A stretch of 64,000 nt of DNA from Paraburkholderia diazotrophica. GTDB taxonomy: Bacteria > Pseudomonadota > Gammaproteobacteria > Burkholderiales > Burkholderiaceae. The position numbers were made by a program, and so were the translations under genes. Shown here piece by piece: positions 17,123-25,907 of the stretch (positions within the stretch are counted from its first letter, which is position 1; the number at the start of each line of letters is the position of its first letter). The notes beneath the pieces were generated by a model, which was not told the origin of the DNA, ran no database searches, and saw only the letters and a list, made by a program, of their open reading frames with translations. The DNA is taken from contig NZ_FNYE01000025.1 of assembly GCF_900108945.1 (NCBI RefSeq), forward strand, positions 1 to 64,000, written 5' to 3'.

Positions 17123-19474
17123 TCAGGCGAAGGCGAGCGACGCGCCGTGCGATGCCCGCGATTCGCGATTGAGTGCCGCCACGTCCACGATCAGCGCGAC
17201 GCTGCCGTCGCCGAGAATGGTCGCTGCGGAAATGCCGTGCACCTTGCGGTAATTCGTTTCGAGGTTCTTCACCACCACCTGCTGCTGGCCGACCAGTTCG
17301 TCGATCAGCATCGCGAACCGGCGTCCTTCCGTCTGCATGATGGTGACGATGCCCTGAGTCGGATCGGTGCGAGCGTCGTCGACCGAGAACACTTCGTGCA
17401 ACGCGACGAGCGGCAGATATTCGCCGCGCACGCGCACGACGCGCTCGCCGTTCGCGACGGTATAGATGTCATCGGCGCGCGGTTGCAGCGACTCCATCAC
17501 GAAGTTCAGCGGCAGGATGAAAATCTCGCTGCCCACCTTCACCGACATGCCGTCGAGAATCGCCAGCGTGAGCGGCAACACGATGCGCGTCGTGCTGCCC
17601 TTGCCCGCGTGCGACGTGATTTCGACGTGGCCGCCCATCGCCTGGATGTTGCGCTTCACCACGTCCATGCCGACGCCGCGGCCCGACACGTCCGTCACTT
17701 GCTCGGCCGTCGAGAAGCCAGGCAGGAAGATCAGGTTCCAGACTTCTTCGTCAGTCATCGTGTCGCTAACGGCCATGCCCTGCTTCGCGGCCTTCGCGAG
17801 AATCTTGTCGCGGCGCAGGCCCGCGCCGTCGTCGCTCACTTCGATCACGATGTTGCCGCCGTGATGCGCCGCCGACAGCACGAGCTGGCCCGTCGAATCC
17901 TTGCCCGCCGCCTTGCGCGCTTCCACGGTTTCGATGCCGTGATCGAGGCTGTTGCGCACGAGGTGCGTGAGCGGATCGATGATGCGCTCGATGAGGCTCT
18001 TGTCGAGTTCGGTCGCCTGACCGAAGGTGACGAGTTCGACCTGCTTGCCGAGCTTTGCCGCCAGATCGCGCACGAGGCGCGGGAAGCGGCTGAAGACGTA
18101 ATCCATCGGCATCATGCGGATCGACATCACGGCTTCCTGGAGGTCGCGCGCGTTGCGCTCCAGTTGCGCCATGCCGTTGAACAAGCGGTCGTGCAGCGCC
18201 GGGTCGAACGTGCTGGTGGTTTCCGCGAGCATCGCCTGCGTGATCACCAGTTCGCCGACGAGATTGATCAGCTGGTCAACCTTCTCGACGCCGACGCGGA
18301 TCGAGCTGCCTTCGCCCGCATTCGCGGCAGCCGCCGGACGCGCCTTGCGATCGCCTTCGGCGGATGCGTGCGCGGCCTTCGATGCGGTCGCTGCCGGCTG
18401 TGGTGCCTCCGCAGCGGGTGCAACGATTGCGGCGGTGGCAGGCTGAACGGCCTGCTCGACAGCGGGTTGAGCGACGGGCTGCGCAGCCACGGCAGGCGCC
18501 GCCGCTGCAGAAGCCGCCGCTGCAGAAGCCGCCGCTGCAGAAGCCGTCGCAACAGCAACGGCCGGCTGCACGACTGCGGCAGGCGCCCCCGCGCCGCCGC
18601 TCGCCATGCCCCCCGCAGACGCCTGCGCAACGGGCGCGGCTTCGGGCGCGCGAGGCGCGTCCTGTTCCGCGCCGTTGGCCGGCGCCGCGCCGCGGCCGAT
18701 CTCGATCTGACTTTCGTCGATCACGAAACAGCACACGGCGACAATATCGTCGGACGACACATCGGATTCCAGCCACAGCGTGATGTCGCCGCCTGTCTTC
18801 ACCTGCCCGACGATTCGGCCCAGGTTGCCCAACTCTTCGGTCAGGAGTGCCTGGTCCTTTTCCCCAACGCCCCGTAGCGTAATTTTCAGATGGGGTCCTG
18901 CGACCGCATCGGATGACGCAGCGCCGGTCTTTGCCGGTTCGTTACCTGCCCATTCGCCTGCGGCTTCTACTGCCTGTTCGACCACGTGTTCGGGTGCATG
19001 TCCGTTCGCGGCCGGTTGCGAGACGGCCGGTGCCGCCGGTGCCGCCGATGCTGGAGCGGCGGCTTGCGCGGGCGCCTCGCCGCGGCTTTCCGCGTGCAGC
19101 CGTTCGAGCTTCGCGCAGATCGCGGCCGCGACGGCCGCATCCGGCTCGGCGCTCGCGCGGTAATCGGCGAGCTGGCCCGAGAGCACGTCCTTCGTTTCGA
19201 GGAACGTGTCGATCATGTCCTTGCGCAGCACGAGTTCGTTGTTGCGCGCGCGGTCCAGCAGCGATTCGAGAATGTGCGTCGTCTCGGTCAGCGCAGTGAA
19301 GCCGAACGTCGCCGCGCCGCCCTTGATCGAGTGGGCCGCGCGAAAGATGGCCGCCAGATCCTCGGGGTCGGGCTGGCCGACGTTCAGATTCAGGAGCAGC
19401 TGCTCCATCTGCGCGAGCAGTTCGTCCGCTTCGTCGAAGAACGTCTGATAGAACTGAGTGATGTCGAGTGTCAT
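17123..19474 (-). CDS. cheA: Chemotaxis histidine kinase CheA
   Basis: CheA phosphorylates CheY and CheB in response to receptor state. The 783-aa order is normal: P1 with phospho-acceptor His48 (IFRAAHSIKGGAATFGF), a P2-like segment near 200-265, an Ala-rich linker, the P3 dimerisation helix (INLVGELVITQAMLAETTST), the P4 ATPase (HLVRNSLDHGIE N-box, DDGAGL G1, FLPGFSTAEQVTDVSGRGVGMDVV F and G2) and the P5 CheW-like domain to the end. The linker contains three exact 15-bp repeats. The gene lies between a CheY-like gene (77 bases away) and cheW. Confidence 0.98.
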   Translation of the reverse strand: MTLDITQFYQTFFDEADELLAQMEQLLLNLNVGQPDPEDLAAIFRAAHSIKGGAATFGFTALTETTHILESLLDRARNNELVLRKDMIDTFLETKDVLSGQLADYRASAEPDAAVAAAICAKLERLHAESRGEAPAQAAAPASAAPAAPAVSQPAANGHAPEHVVEQAVEAAGEWAGNEPAKTGAASSDAVAGPHLKITLRGVGEKDQALLTEELGNLGRIVGQVKTGGDITLWLESDVSSDDIVAVCCFVIDESQIEIGRGAAPANGAEQDAPRAPEAAPVAQASAGGMASGGAGAPAAVVQPAVAVATASAAAASAAAASAAAAPAVAAQPVAQPAVEQAVQPATAAIVAPAAEAPQPAATASKAAHASAEGDRKARPAAAANAGEGSSIRVGVEKVDQLINLVGELVITQAMLAETTSTFDPALHDRLFNGMAQLERNARDLQEAVMSIRMMPMDYVFSRFPRLVRDLAAKLGKQVELVTFGQATELDKSLIERIIDPLTHLVRNSLDHGIETVEARKAAGKDSTGQLVLSAAHHGGNIVIEVSDDGAGLRRDKILAKAAKQGMAVSDTMTDEEVWNLIFLPGFSTAEQVTDVSGRGVGMDVVKRNIQAMGGHVEITSHAGKGSTTRIVLPLTLAILDGMSVKVGSEIFILPLNFVMESLQPRADDIYTVANGERVVRVRGEYLPLVALHEVFSVDDARTDPTQGIVTIMQTEGRRFAMLIDELVGQQQVVVKNLETNYRKVHGISAATILGDGSVALIVDVAALNRESRASHGASLAFA
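18498..18542 (-). repeat. Three 15-bp tandem repeats inside cheA
   Basis: The unit GCCGCCGCTGCAGAA occurs three times head to tail, with a partly matching fourth start. It is in frame and encodes an Ser/Ala run in the flexible linker between P2 and P3, so copy-number change would alter linker length without a frameshift. Confidence 0.9.
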
Positions 19475-19551
19475 GCCTGTGTCACCGCGAAAGTCCTGTC
19501 TGGCTTGCTATGCCACTTCCATTTGTCGTTTGCCGCCGCCCGTCGCCGCGC

Positions 19552-19914
19552 TCACGCGAGCGCTGCGACCAGCTCGGTCAGCATGTCGGGGTCGAGCGGC
19601 TTTTCGATCCAGCCCGTCGCGCCCGCGTCGCGTGCCGCCGCCTTGAACGGTTCGCCGGATTCCGTCGTAAGGACGAGGATCGGCGTCGTGCGATAGGCCG
19701 GGTTGCCGCGCAGCGCGGCGATCAGATCGAGGCCCGTTCTGCCCGGCATGTGCTGATCGGTCAGCACGAGATCGAACGGCATCGCCAGCGCGTTTTCGAG
19801 CCCTTCGTCGCCGTCGGCCGCGAGCGTCACCTGATAGCCGGCACCCGTCAGCGTCGCGGCAAGGATTTGCCGCATCGCCGCCGAATCGTCGATTGCCAGA
19901 ATGTGCCTGATCAT
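19552..19914 (-). CDS. CheY-like single-domain response regulator
   Basis: A stand-alone receiver domain of 120 aa. Phospho-acceptor Asp53 (LVLTDQHMPGRTGLDL), the Thr pair 83-84 (LVLTTES) and Lys105 (WIEKPLDP) are present. The surface differs from the motor-binding CheY at 11154-11549 (DQHMPGRTG instead of DWNMPNLDG), so it may be a phosphate sink or report to another target; this is inference. It lies between motB and cheA, transcribed with them. Confidence 0.93.
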   Translation of the reverse strand: MIRHILAIDDSAAMRQILAATLTGAGYQVTLAADGDEGLENALAMPFDLVLTDQHMPGRTGLDLIAALRGNPAYRTTPILVLTTESGEPFKAAARDAGATGWIEKPLDPDMLTELVAALA

Positions 19915-19983
19915 TCCATCCTCACTGCGCTCACGATGGATCGCGGCTGCGCCTTCCGGCGCGCGTTCGCGATCCGCTGTCTG

Positions 19984-21153
19984 TCATTGCGTCGCCGTTG
20001 CAGGCGCCGCGCCCTTGCCAGCCACGCTTTGCTCGACCACGGCCGTTTCGGCCGCGCCGTTCTCCTTCGCGTCAGGCGCTGCGGCCTGCGGCGACGGCTG
20101 CGGCGAAGCCGGTTGCGGGCCGGCCTTCGCTCCATTCACACCGGATCGCAAGGCGGGTTGCGGCCCGGGTTGTTGCCCTTGTTGCGGAGCGGGTTGCGTG
20201 ATCTTTTGCAGCAGCGGCTTGCCGGCTCCGGCTGCGTCGTTCGACAAGGTGGTCGACGACGTGTCGTCGTGCATCATGGCTTCTTCCGAGCGCTTGTTCA
20301 GCACGATGATGCTGATGCGCCGGTTCTCCGGATCGAGCGGGTCGGCCTTGTTCAGGTTTTGTGTCGACGCGAGGCCCAGCACGCGCAACACCTTGGTCTC
20401 GTCCATGCCGCCCGCGATCAGCTCGCGGCGCGATGCGTTCGCACGGTCCGCGGACAGCTCCCAGTTGCTATAGCCCTTGTCGCCGCCCGCGTACGGCACG
20501 GCGTCGGTGTGGCCCTGCACGACGATGCGGTTCGGCACGTCGTTCAGCGTGTTGCCGATCGCCCGCAGAATGTCGCGCATGTACGGCTGGACGACGGCCT
20601 GCGCGGTCGCGAACATCGGGCGCTTCTGCGTATCGACGATTTCGATGCGCAAGCCTTGCAGCGTCGAGTCGATGCGAATCTGCTGCTTGAACTGACGCAG
20701 CACGGGGTTCGCTTCGATCGCGGCCATCAGCTTCACCTGCAGGTCGTGCAGACGCACCTGTTCGTGGCGCTCGACGGCGCCCTGCAACTGCTGCATCGCC
20801 TGGTCGTCGGCGCGCATCGCCGTGTGCTCGGCGCGGTTCGTCGAGCCTTCGCTCTGACGCGTGATGCCGTCCCGGTCGGTCGAGATGTCGCGGCCGCTCG
20901 CCTTCATCATGCTCGAATCGACGGCGCTGCGGTCGCCGCCCCACAGCGTGAGCTTCAGCGGCTGATTGAAGTAGTCGGCGATGCCCTTCAACTGCGCCGA
21001 CGATGCCGAACTCAGCAGCCACATCAGCAGGAAGAAGGCCATCATCGCCGTCATGAAGTCCGCGTACGCGAGCTTCCACGCGCCGCCGTGATGGCCGTCC
21101 TTCTTCGGCGCGGCGCGCTTGACGACGATTGCGCGGTCCTTGTCCTTGCTCAT
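19984..21153 (-). CDS. motB: Flagellar motor stator protein MotB
   Basis: MotB anchors the stator to peptidoglycan and forms the proton channel with MotA. The 389-aa protein has a basic N-terminus, one membrane helix (residues 30-50) with the proton-binding Asp32 (KLAYADFMTAMMAFFLLMWL), and a C-terminal OmpA-like domain (about 190-300; VVQGHTDAVPYAGG, NWELSADRANASRREL). The remaining ~80 residues are a Pro/Gln/Ala-rich tail, longer than in enteric MotB. The kind of Asp/H+ motif argues for a proton stator rather than the sodium PomB type. It starts 27 bases after motA. Confidence 0.96.
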   Translation of the reverse strand: MSKDKDRAIVVKRAAPKKDGHHGGAWKLAYADFMTAMMAFFLLMWLLSSASSAQLKGIADYFNQPLKLTLWGGDRSAVDSSMMKASGRDISTDRDGITRQSEGSTNRAEHTAMRADDQAMQQLQGAVERHEQVRLHDLQVKLMAAIEANPVLRQFKQQIRIDSTLQGLRIEIVDTQKRPMFATAQAVVQPYMRDILRAIGNTLNDVPNRIVVQGHTDAVPYAGGDKGYSNWELSADRANASRRELIAGGMDETKVLRVLGLASTQNLNKADPLDPENRRISIIVLNKRSEEAMMHDDTSSTTLSNDAAGAGKPLLQKITQPAPQQGQQPGPQPALRSGVNGAKAGPQPASPQPSPQAAAPDAKENGAAETAVVEQSVAGKGAAPATATQ

Positions 21154-21180
21154 TGCCCGATTCCTCGCCTGTGTCCGCCG

Positions 21181-22041
21181 TTACTTCGCCTTCACGCGGC
21201 GCACGTGCTCTTCCAGCTCGGCGAACGACGGGCGTTCGGTCGAGAACAGCACCTTGCGGCCGAATTCGACGGCGATGGCAGGCGCGTAGCCGTTCAGGCT
21301 CGCGAGGATCGTGACCTTGATGCACTGGAACATCTTGGTCGACTCCTTGACGCGCTGCTCCGCGACGCTCGCGAGCGGACTGATGAGGCCATACGAAAGC
21401 AGAATGCCGAGGAACGTGCCGACCAGCGCCTGCGCGATCATTTCGCCGAGCACGGCGGGCGGCTTGTCGGCGGAGGCCATCGTGTGCACGACGCCCATCA
21501 CGGCCGCGACGATACCGAATGCGGGCATCGCGTCGCCGACCTTCATCAGCGCGTGCGCGGGTCCTTCGCCCTCGGCGTGATGCGTTTCGATCTCTTCGTC
21601 CATCAGGCTTTCGATCTCGAAAGCGTTCATGTTGCCGCCGACCATCAGGCGCAGATAGTCCGTCAGGAATTCGACGATGTGATGGTCCGCCAGGATCTTC
21701 GGGTACTGCGTGAAAATCGGACTCTTCTGCGGATCGTCGATATCCGCTTCGAGCGTGAGCGTGCCCTCCTTGCGCGCCTTCGCAAGCAGGACGTAGAGGA
21801 GCGCCATCAGCTCCATGTAGACGTCCTTGTTGTACTTGGCGCCCTTGAACAGCGTCGGAATCACGCGCAACGTAGCCTTGATCGTCTTCATCCCATTGCC
21901 GAGGATGAACGCGCCGAGACCCGCTCCAGCGATCATCAGCACTTCGACGGGCTGCATGAGCGCGCCCAGGTGGCCGCCCTCCAGCGCATACCCGCCGAAG
22001 ACGGACAACAGCGTAACGAGTGTTCCCACGAAAATCAGCAC
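21181..22041 (-). CDS. motA: Flagellar motor stator protein MotA
   Basis: MotA forms the proton channel with MotB and pushes on FliG. The 286-aa length matches the family. Four membrane segments are visible: residues 1-20, 30-50, and the pair near 170-225 (FGIVAAVMGVVHTM, LVGTFLGILLSYGLISPLAS). It is the first gene of the long motility/chemotaxis operon and has a sigma-28 promoter 45-71 bases upstream of its start, consistent with class III expression. Confidence 0.97.
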   Translation of the reverse strand: MLIFVGTLVTLLSVFGGYALEGGHLGALMQPVEVLMIAGAGLGAFILGNGMKTIKATLRVIPTLFKGAKYNKDVYMELMALLYVLLAKARKEGTLTLEADIDDPQKSPIFTQYPKILADHHIVEFLTDYLRLMVGGNMNAFEIESLMDEEIETHHAEGEGPAHALMKVGDAMPAFGIVAAVMGVVHTMASADKPPAVLGEMIAQALVGTFLGILLSYGLISPLASVAEQRVKESTKMFQCIKVTILASLNGYAPAIAVEFGRKVLFSTERPSFAELEEHVRRVKAK

Positions 22042-22085
22042 TGCCGAGCCCTCACGAAAGTCGACGGAGACCGTCGTTATTCAGG

Positions 22086-22112
22086 TTTACGGCAAACGAT
22101 TGGAAAACTTTG
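22086..22112 (-). promoter_or_regulatory. Sigma-28 (FliA) promoter of motA
   Basis: On the minus strand CAAAGTTT, an 11-base spacer and GCCGTAAA match the sigma-28 consensus TAAAGTTT-N11-GCCGATAA with 1-2 differences. It points into motA and should drive the operon down to cheZ. Confidence 0.9.
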
Positions 22113-22208
22113 GCGGATTGGATTCTGGAGCGGGGCGGTGTTAACCAGAGGACGCGCACGCGCATGCAAAGAGCCGCCGCACGTGCAGATCGGCCGTGTG
22201 GCGCACGC

Positions 22209-22820
22209 TCACGCGGACGCCTCCGCGCCGCCCGGCAGCGCTTCCGCGGCCGCGGCGGACAGCTTGCCGACGGCCGCTTGCGTTCCGCCGCCGTGGGCGT
22301 CAGCGGCTTTGCGGGTCTTGCCGGCGCGCGACGGCGGTGCGCACAGCCCGCATACGAAGCCTTGATGTGGGTCATGTGCATGGGCGACAAAATGCCCGCG
22401 GCAGCGGGTGCAGGGCGTCGTCTGGAGCATGCCGGAGTCGAAGAAGCGCACCAGCGTCCACGCACGGGTGAGACTGAGTACCGGCTCGTCGAGGTGCAGC
22501 CGCACGTGTTCGAGATACAGCCGGTACGCTTTGACGATCGAGTGGATCGTCGCGCAGCCGCCACGCTGCGACATGAACCGGTAGATGTTGTAGAACAGCG
22601 AAGCGTGAATGTTCGGCTGCCACGTCGTGAACCAGTCCGTCGAGAACGGCAGCATGCCCTTGGGCGGCGACTCGCCCTTCACTTCCTTGTACAGCCTCGT
22701 GAGCCGGTCGCGCGACAGCGTCGTTTCCGCTTCGAGCAACTGCAGACGCGCGCCGAGTTCGATCAGTTCAATCGCCAGGGTGATTTCCCTGACTTCGAGC
22801 ATCACGCTTTTTTGTGCCAT
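22209..22820 (-). CDS. flhC: Flagellar master regulator subunit FlhC
   Basis: FlhC pairs with FlhD as the FlhD4C2 activator of early flagellar operons. The 203-aa protein has the conserved FlhC core (RLYKEVKGESPPKGMLPFS) and the zinc-site cysteines in TTPCTRCRGHF and FVCGLCAPP (about residues 136-160). The last ~40 residues are Ala-rich and variable. It lies 148 bases downstream of flhD and 167 bases upstream of motA, the standard order. Confidence 0.96.
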   Translation of the reverse strand: MAQKSVMLEVREITLAIELIELGARLQLLEAETTLSRDRLTRLYKEVKGESPPKGMLPFSTDWFTTWQPNIHASLFYNIYRFMSQRGGCATIHSIVKAYRLYLEHVRLHLDEPVLSLTRAWTLVRFFDSGMLQTTPCTRCRGHFVAHAHDPHQGFVCGLCAPPSRAGKTRKAADAHGGGTQAAVGKLSAAAAEALPGGAEASA

Positions 22821-22968
22821 CCGCCTCGCTTCCCGCGTCCGTTGCCCGTTTCGCCTTTTCGGCGCGCGGTGCGGCGCGCCCCGGCGGGAACGGTGAAAGA
22901 GCGCCGTCGCCGGCGCGCGTAGGATTGCGTCTGTCTGCGTGTCTGCGGCGCACGCGCGCCGGCCGGCG

Positions 22969-23289
22969 TCAGCCGATCTGCTCGACAGGCTGTCCAGCCA
23001 TCAGGATTGCGGAATGCGCTTGGGCGACGACGCTCGCTTTGCCCTTGTCGGCGAGCGACGAGAGGATCTGGTGATCGTCGAAGCGGAAGCGGCACAGCAA
23101 CTGGTTCGACGCGGCCAGTTTGACGGTCTGCGCGAGCGACAGATTGGAGAGCACGTCGGCAAGCTGCTCGGAGATGCCCATGCGGAACATGCCCATTGGC
23201 TTGTCTTCGCGCAGCAGGCGCTGGGCAAGCAGCAGATACGACAAGTTCACTTCCCTAATTTCATTGAGCATGTCGCTTTGAGCGCTCAT
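22969..23289 (-). CDS. flhD: Flagellar master regulator subunit FlhD
   Basis: FlhD is the other half of the flagellar master activator. The 106-aa protein shows the FlhD pattern (LNEIREVNLSYLLLAQRLLREDKPMGMFRMG, AQTVKLAASNQLLCRFRFDD). The residues near the C-terminus are longer than the shortest family members. ATG 23289 has GGGGGA upstream. The 668-base divergent region before it must contain the class I promoter and its regulation. Confidence 0.96.
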   Translation of the reverse strand: MSAQSDMLNEIREVNLSYLLLAQRLLREDKPMGMFRMGISEQLADVLSNLSLAQTVKLAASNQLLCRFRFDDHQILSSLADKGKASVVAQAHSAILMAGQPVEQIG

Positions 23290-23957
23290 GAATCCCCCGA
23301 TTCGATCTGGCTGGTCAGGCCTATGTAAAACGTTTGCTCGCTCGCGTTAAAAAAGCAGCGAACGGCACGCTTATGGTCAGCATGCATTTTCTCGAAAGGG
23401 CTAGCCGACGGGAATCGGACATCCGCCTCAATTGGTTGACGGAAAAATCCAGGATTTCTGTAGGTCTTTTTCCTACAAATTTTCGATGCGGGATCTGAAA
23501 CGGCATTAAGGCGCATTGAAAGCGCAAGCCGACTGCATGCGAGTAGGTGCGAAAGGATTGGGAAGCGGATTATGCGCTCATATCTGAAACCCGACCAAGC
23601 AATTTTGCGCCGATAGCTGCGGCAATGCACAATAAGATCGGACGAAAGCGTGGCGCAACATGCTGCGCCATCTGGCGCAAAGAGCGGGGGATATTGTCTA
23701 TATGCCAGTCGCGGCGAGCATTCCAGCAGCATCCGTACACTTATTACGCATCATGTTTCGCGCTGTAACAACGTTAAGTGTTTGAAAAATAGCTCGAATT
23801 GGCGCGCCCGATCCCGATAATGGGACCTAGGGATAACCCGATTGGGTTTCCTGCGACGGGCGGCGGCACACCGCGCCCAACCGTCCGACAGGCTTCCGCT
23901 TTTTGCCACACGCCAGGGCAGCGCAGCGCGAAGCCGTTTTGCAAAAGGAGATCACGC
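23290..23957. promoter_or_regulatory. Divergent regulatory region between flhD and a glycosyltransferase gene
   Basis: No gene is supported. The stretch is visibly more AT-rich than its neighbours, as expected for the flhDC control region. Four copies of an 8-bp word related to TTGCGCCA occur within 76 bases (23605-23612, 23651-23658 reversed, 23663-23670, 23673-23680 reversed), two of them forming a TGGCGCA-N6-TGCGCCA inverted repeat. I could not assign exact -35/-10 boxes for either direction. Confidence 0.55.
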
Positions 23958-25022
23958 ATGCGAATCGCACAAATCGCGCCGTTGTATGAAGCTGTCCCAC
24001 CGAAACTCTATGGCGGCACAGAACGCGTCGTGTCGTATCTGACCGAAGCGCTGGTCGATCTGGGTCACGATGTGACGCTCTTCGCGAGCGGCGATTCGGT
24101 GACGTCCGCCAAGCTTGAAGCCGCGTGGCCGCGCGCGCTGCGTCTGGATCCGACGATCCGCGACGCGCTCGCTCCGCACATGCTGCTGCTCGAGCGTGTG
24201 CGCAAGATCGCGCACGAATTCGACGTGCTGCACTTTCACCTCGACTATCTGCCGTTCCCGCTCTTTTCGACGCTGGACACGCCGTTCGTGACGACGCTGC
24301 ACGGCCGTCTGGATCTGCCGGAACTGCAGCCGGTGTTCGACACGTTCACGGACGCGCCCGTGGTCTCGATTTCGGATTCGCAGCGTCTGCCGCTACAGCA
24401 GGCGAACTGGCTCAACACTATCTACCACGGCCTGCCGGACCAGCTGCTCACGCCGCAAAGCGACAAGAAGCCGGAATACCTGGCGTTCCTTGGCCGCATC
24501 TGTCCGGAAAAGCGCGTCGATACGGCCATCAAGATCGCTGCACAAAGCGGTTTGCCGCTGAAGATCGCCGCCAAGGTGGACAAGGTCGACCAGGAATACT
24601 TCAAGTCGGAAATCGAACCCCTGCTGTCGCAGGCGCACGTCGAATTCATCGGCGAAATCAACGAGGCGCAGAAGCCGGAGTTCCTGTCGGGTGCGAAGGC
24701 GCTGCTGTTCCCGATCGACTGGTCGGAGCCGTTCGGCCTCGTGATGATCGAGTCGATGGCATGCGGCACGCCTGTCATCGCGTTCAATCGCGGCTCGGTG
24801 CCCGAAGTGATCGACCACGGCGTGACGGGCTTCATCTGCGAGGACGTGCAGGGTGCCGTGGCAGCACTGCAGCGGATCGACGAACTGTCGCGCACTGAAA
24901 TCCGCTCGCAATTCGAGCGCCGCTTCAGTTCAAAGATCATGGCGCAGAACTACGTCGACAGCTACACGGCGCTCCTCGAAGCAACGCGCCGCCCGATGCT
25001 GCGCCGCGTGGCAGTGGGCTGA
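23958..25022 (+). CDS. Family 4 glycosyltransferase
   Basis: A GT-B retaining glycosyltransferase, 354 aa. The N-terminus has YGGTERVVSYLTEALVDLGH and FASGD, typical donor/acceptor-side loops of GT4 enzymes. The donor-binding half has FLGRICPEKRVDTAIKIA and EPFGLVMIESMACGTPVIAF with the E-x7-E motif. Substrate is unknown. ATG 23958 has AAAGGAG upstream; an upstream in-frame start at 23799 is composition noise. It is a single gene ended by a strong terminator. It could act in surface polysaccharide or glycogen-like pathways; no neighbour decides this. Confidence 0.88.
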   Translation: MRIAQIAPLYEAVPPKLYGGTERVVSYLTEALVDLGHDVTLFASGDSVTSAKLEAAWPRALRLDPTIRDALAPHMLLLERVRKIAHEFDVLHFHLDYLPFPLFSTLDTPFVTTLHGRLDLPELQPVFDTFTDAPVVSISDSQRLPLQQANWLNTIYHGLPDQLLTPQSDKKPEYLAFLGRICPEKRVDTAIKIAAQSGLPLKIAAKVDKVDQEYFKSEIEPLLSQAHVEFIGEINEAQKPEFLSGAKALLFPIDWSEPFGLVMIESMACGTPVIAFNRGSVPEVIDHGVTGFICEDVQGAVAALQRIDELSRTEIRSQFERRFSSKIMAQNYVDSYTALLEATRRPMLRRVAVG

Positions 25023-25123
25023 TCGTTACCGGTCAACTCTGCCGGAAGGCGTAATAGACGCGTAAATTATTCACGTCAATCGTTTGCGCGACCGTTCAAG
25101 CCTTCCGTTCAAATCGCTTCAAG

Positions 25124-25153
25124 AAAAAGCCGCCCCCTCGGGCGGCTTTTTTT
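25124..25153 (+). terminator. Rho-independent terminator after the GT4 gene
   Basis: AAAAAGCCGCC and GGGCGGCTTTTTTT form a stem with a five-base loop and a long U-tract about 100 bases past the stop. The A-rich left side lets it work for minus-strand transcripts too, although the H-NS-like gene ends about 165 bases to its right. Confidence 0.9.
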
Positions 25154-25318
25154 ATTCCGATCGATCAAACCGGACCAGTAGTGGAAACGCTTTCTTAAAT
25201 GCACTTTAACGCCATCAGTGCTTCCTCGTATCTCGAACGCCTTTGGCCGCAATTAAGGAATCCGCATGCGGCGCATACAGCCTGATCACCTTCAAATGGC
25301 TTTCATCGTCTGACCTGA

Positions 25319-25621
25319 TTACGCCTCGCCGATCAGAAAGCGCTCGCGATTTTTGCCGGCAATCCACTTGGGCGGCTTTCCCCGGCCGCTCCATGTGCTT
25401 CCCGACTTCGGGTCCTGATACTTGGCGGGCAGCGGCGCCTTCTTGGGCGGGCGCCCACGGCGGGCCGCCTCTACAAAACCGAGGTCATTGGCGCTCAGTC
25501 CGTACTCCGCGATTTTCTGGCGGATTTCGGCAATCACATTGCCGACTTCATGACGGCGCGCTTCGTCCGCTTCTGCCTGCAAGCGAGCAATTTGCGCCTT
25601 GAGATCTGCGTATTGCGACAT
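25319..25621 (-). CDS. H-NS-family nucleoid protein
   Basis: A 100-aa xenogeneic-silencer-type protein. Residues 1-45 are a coiled-coil dimerisation helix (LKAQIARLQAEADEARRHEV). Residues 60-100 are the H-NS DNA-binding domain with a TWSGRGKPPKW motif, close to the TWTGRGRxPxW of H-NS. The RRGRPPKK hook before it would contact the minor groove. ATG 25621 is chosen because GGGGAG lies just upstream; the 22 residues encoded further upstream have no ribosome site. Burkholderiaceae carry several such paralogues, so a specific gene name is not safe. It is divergent from aqpZ across an AT-rich region. Confidence 0.92.
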   Translation of the reverse strand: MSQYADLKAQIARLQAEADEARRHEVGNVIAEIRQKIAEYGLSANDLGFVEAARRGRPPKKAPLPAKYQDPKSGSTWSGRGKPPKWIAGKNRERFLIGEA

Positions 25622-25907
25622 TTGGGCTCCCCTCTTTTTTCTAAAGTGGTTAGCACGGAGATTAGCCGGTGCAAACGAAATTCGCAATGGAGATGAATAC
25701 GCCTATCAAAAGTTTTCGTCTGAGTAATTTATTAAATCCGATTGAATCGTTCAAAGAGCCGGCTTTTATCACGAAATAATTCCGCGTTCGTGAATGACAA
25801 TTCTTGACACTCCGTTTCCTCAACGGTGCTTAAAATTTCCGCTCGCAAGCGCCGTAGCGCGCGCTTCCTATCCTTCAATTCCCACGCACTTATTAGGATT
25901 ACATACG

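Noticed and set aside
19468..22365. A 965-codon plus-strand frame antisense to motB and motA
   Set aside because: It spans several real genes on the other strand and shows no family motif.
25804..25836. A sigma-70 promoter for aqpZ (TTGACA...TAAAAT)
   Set aside because: The 21-base spacing is outside the usual range, so it was not listed as a promoter.
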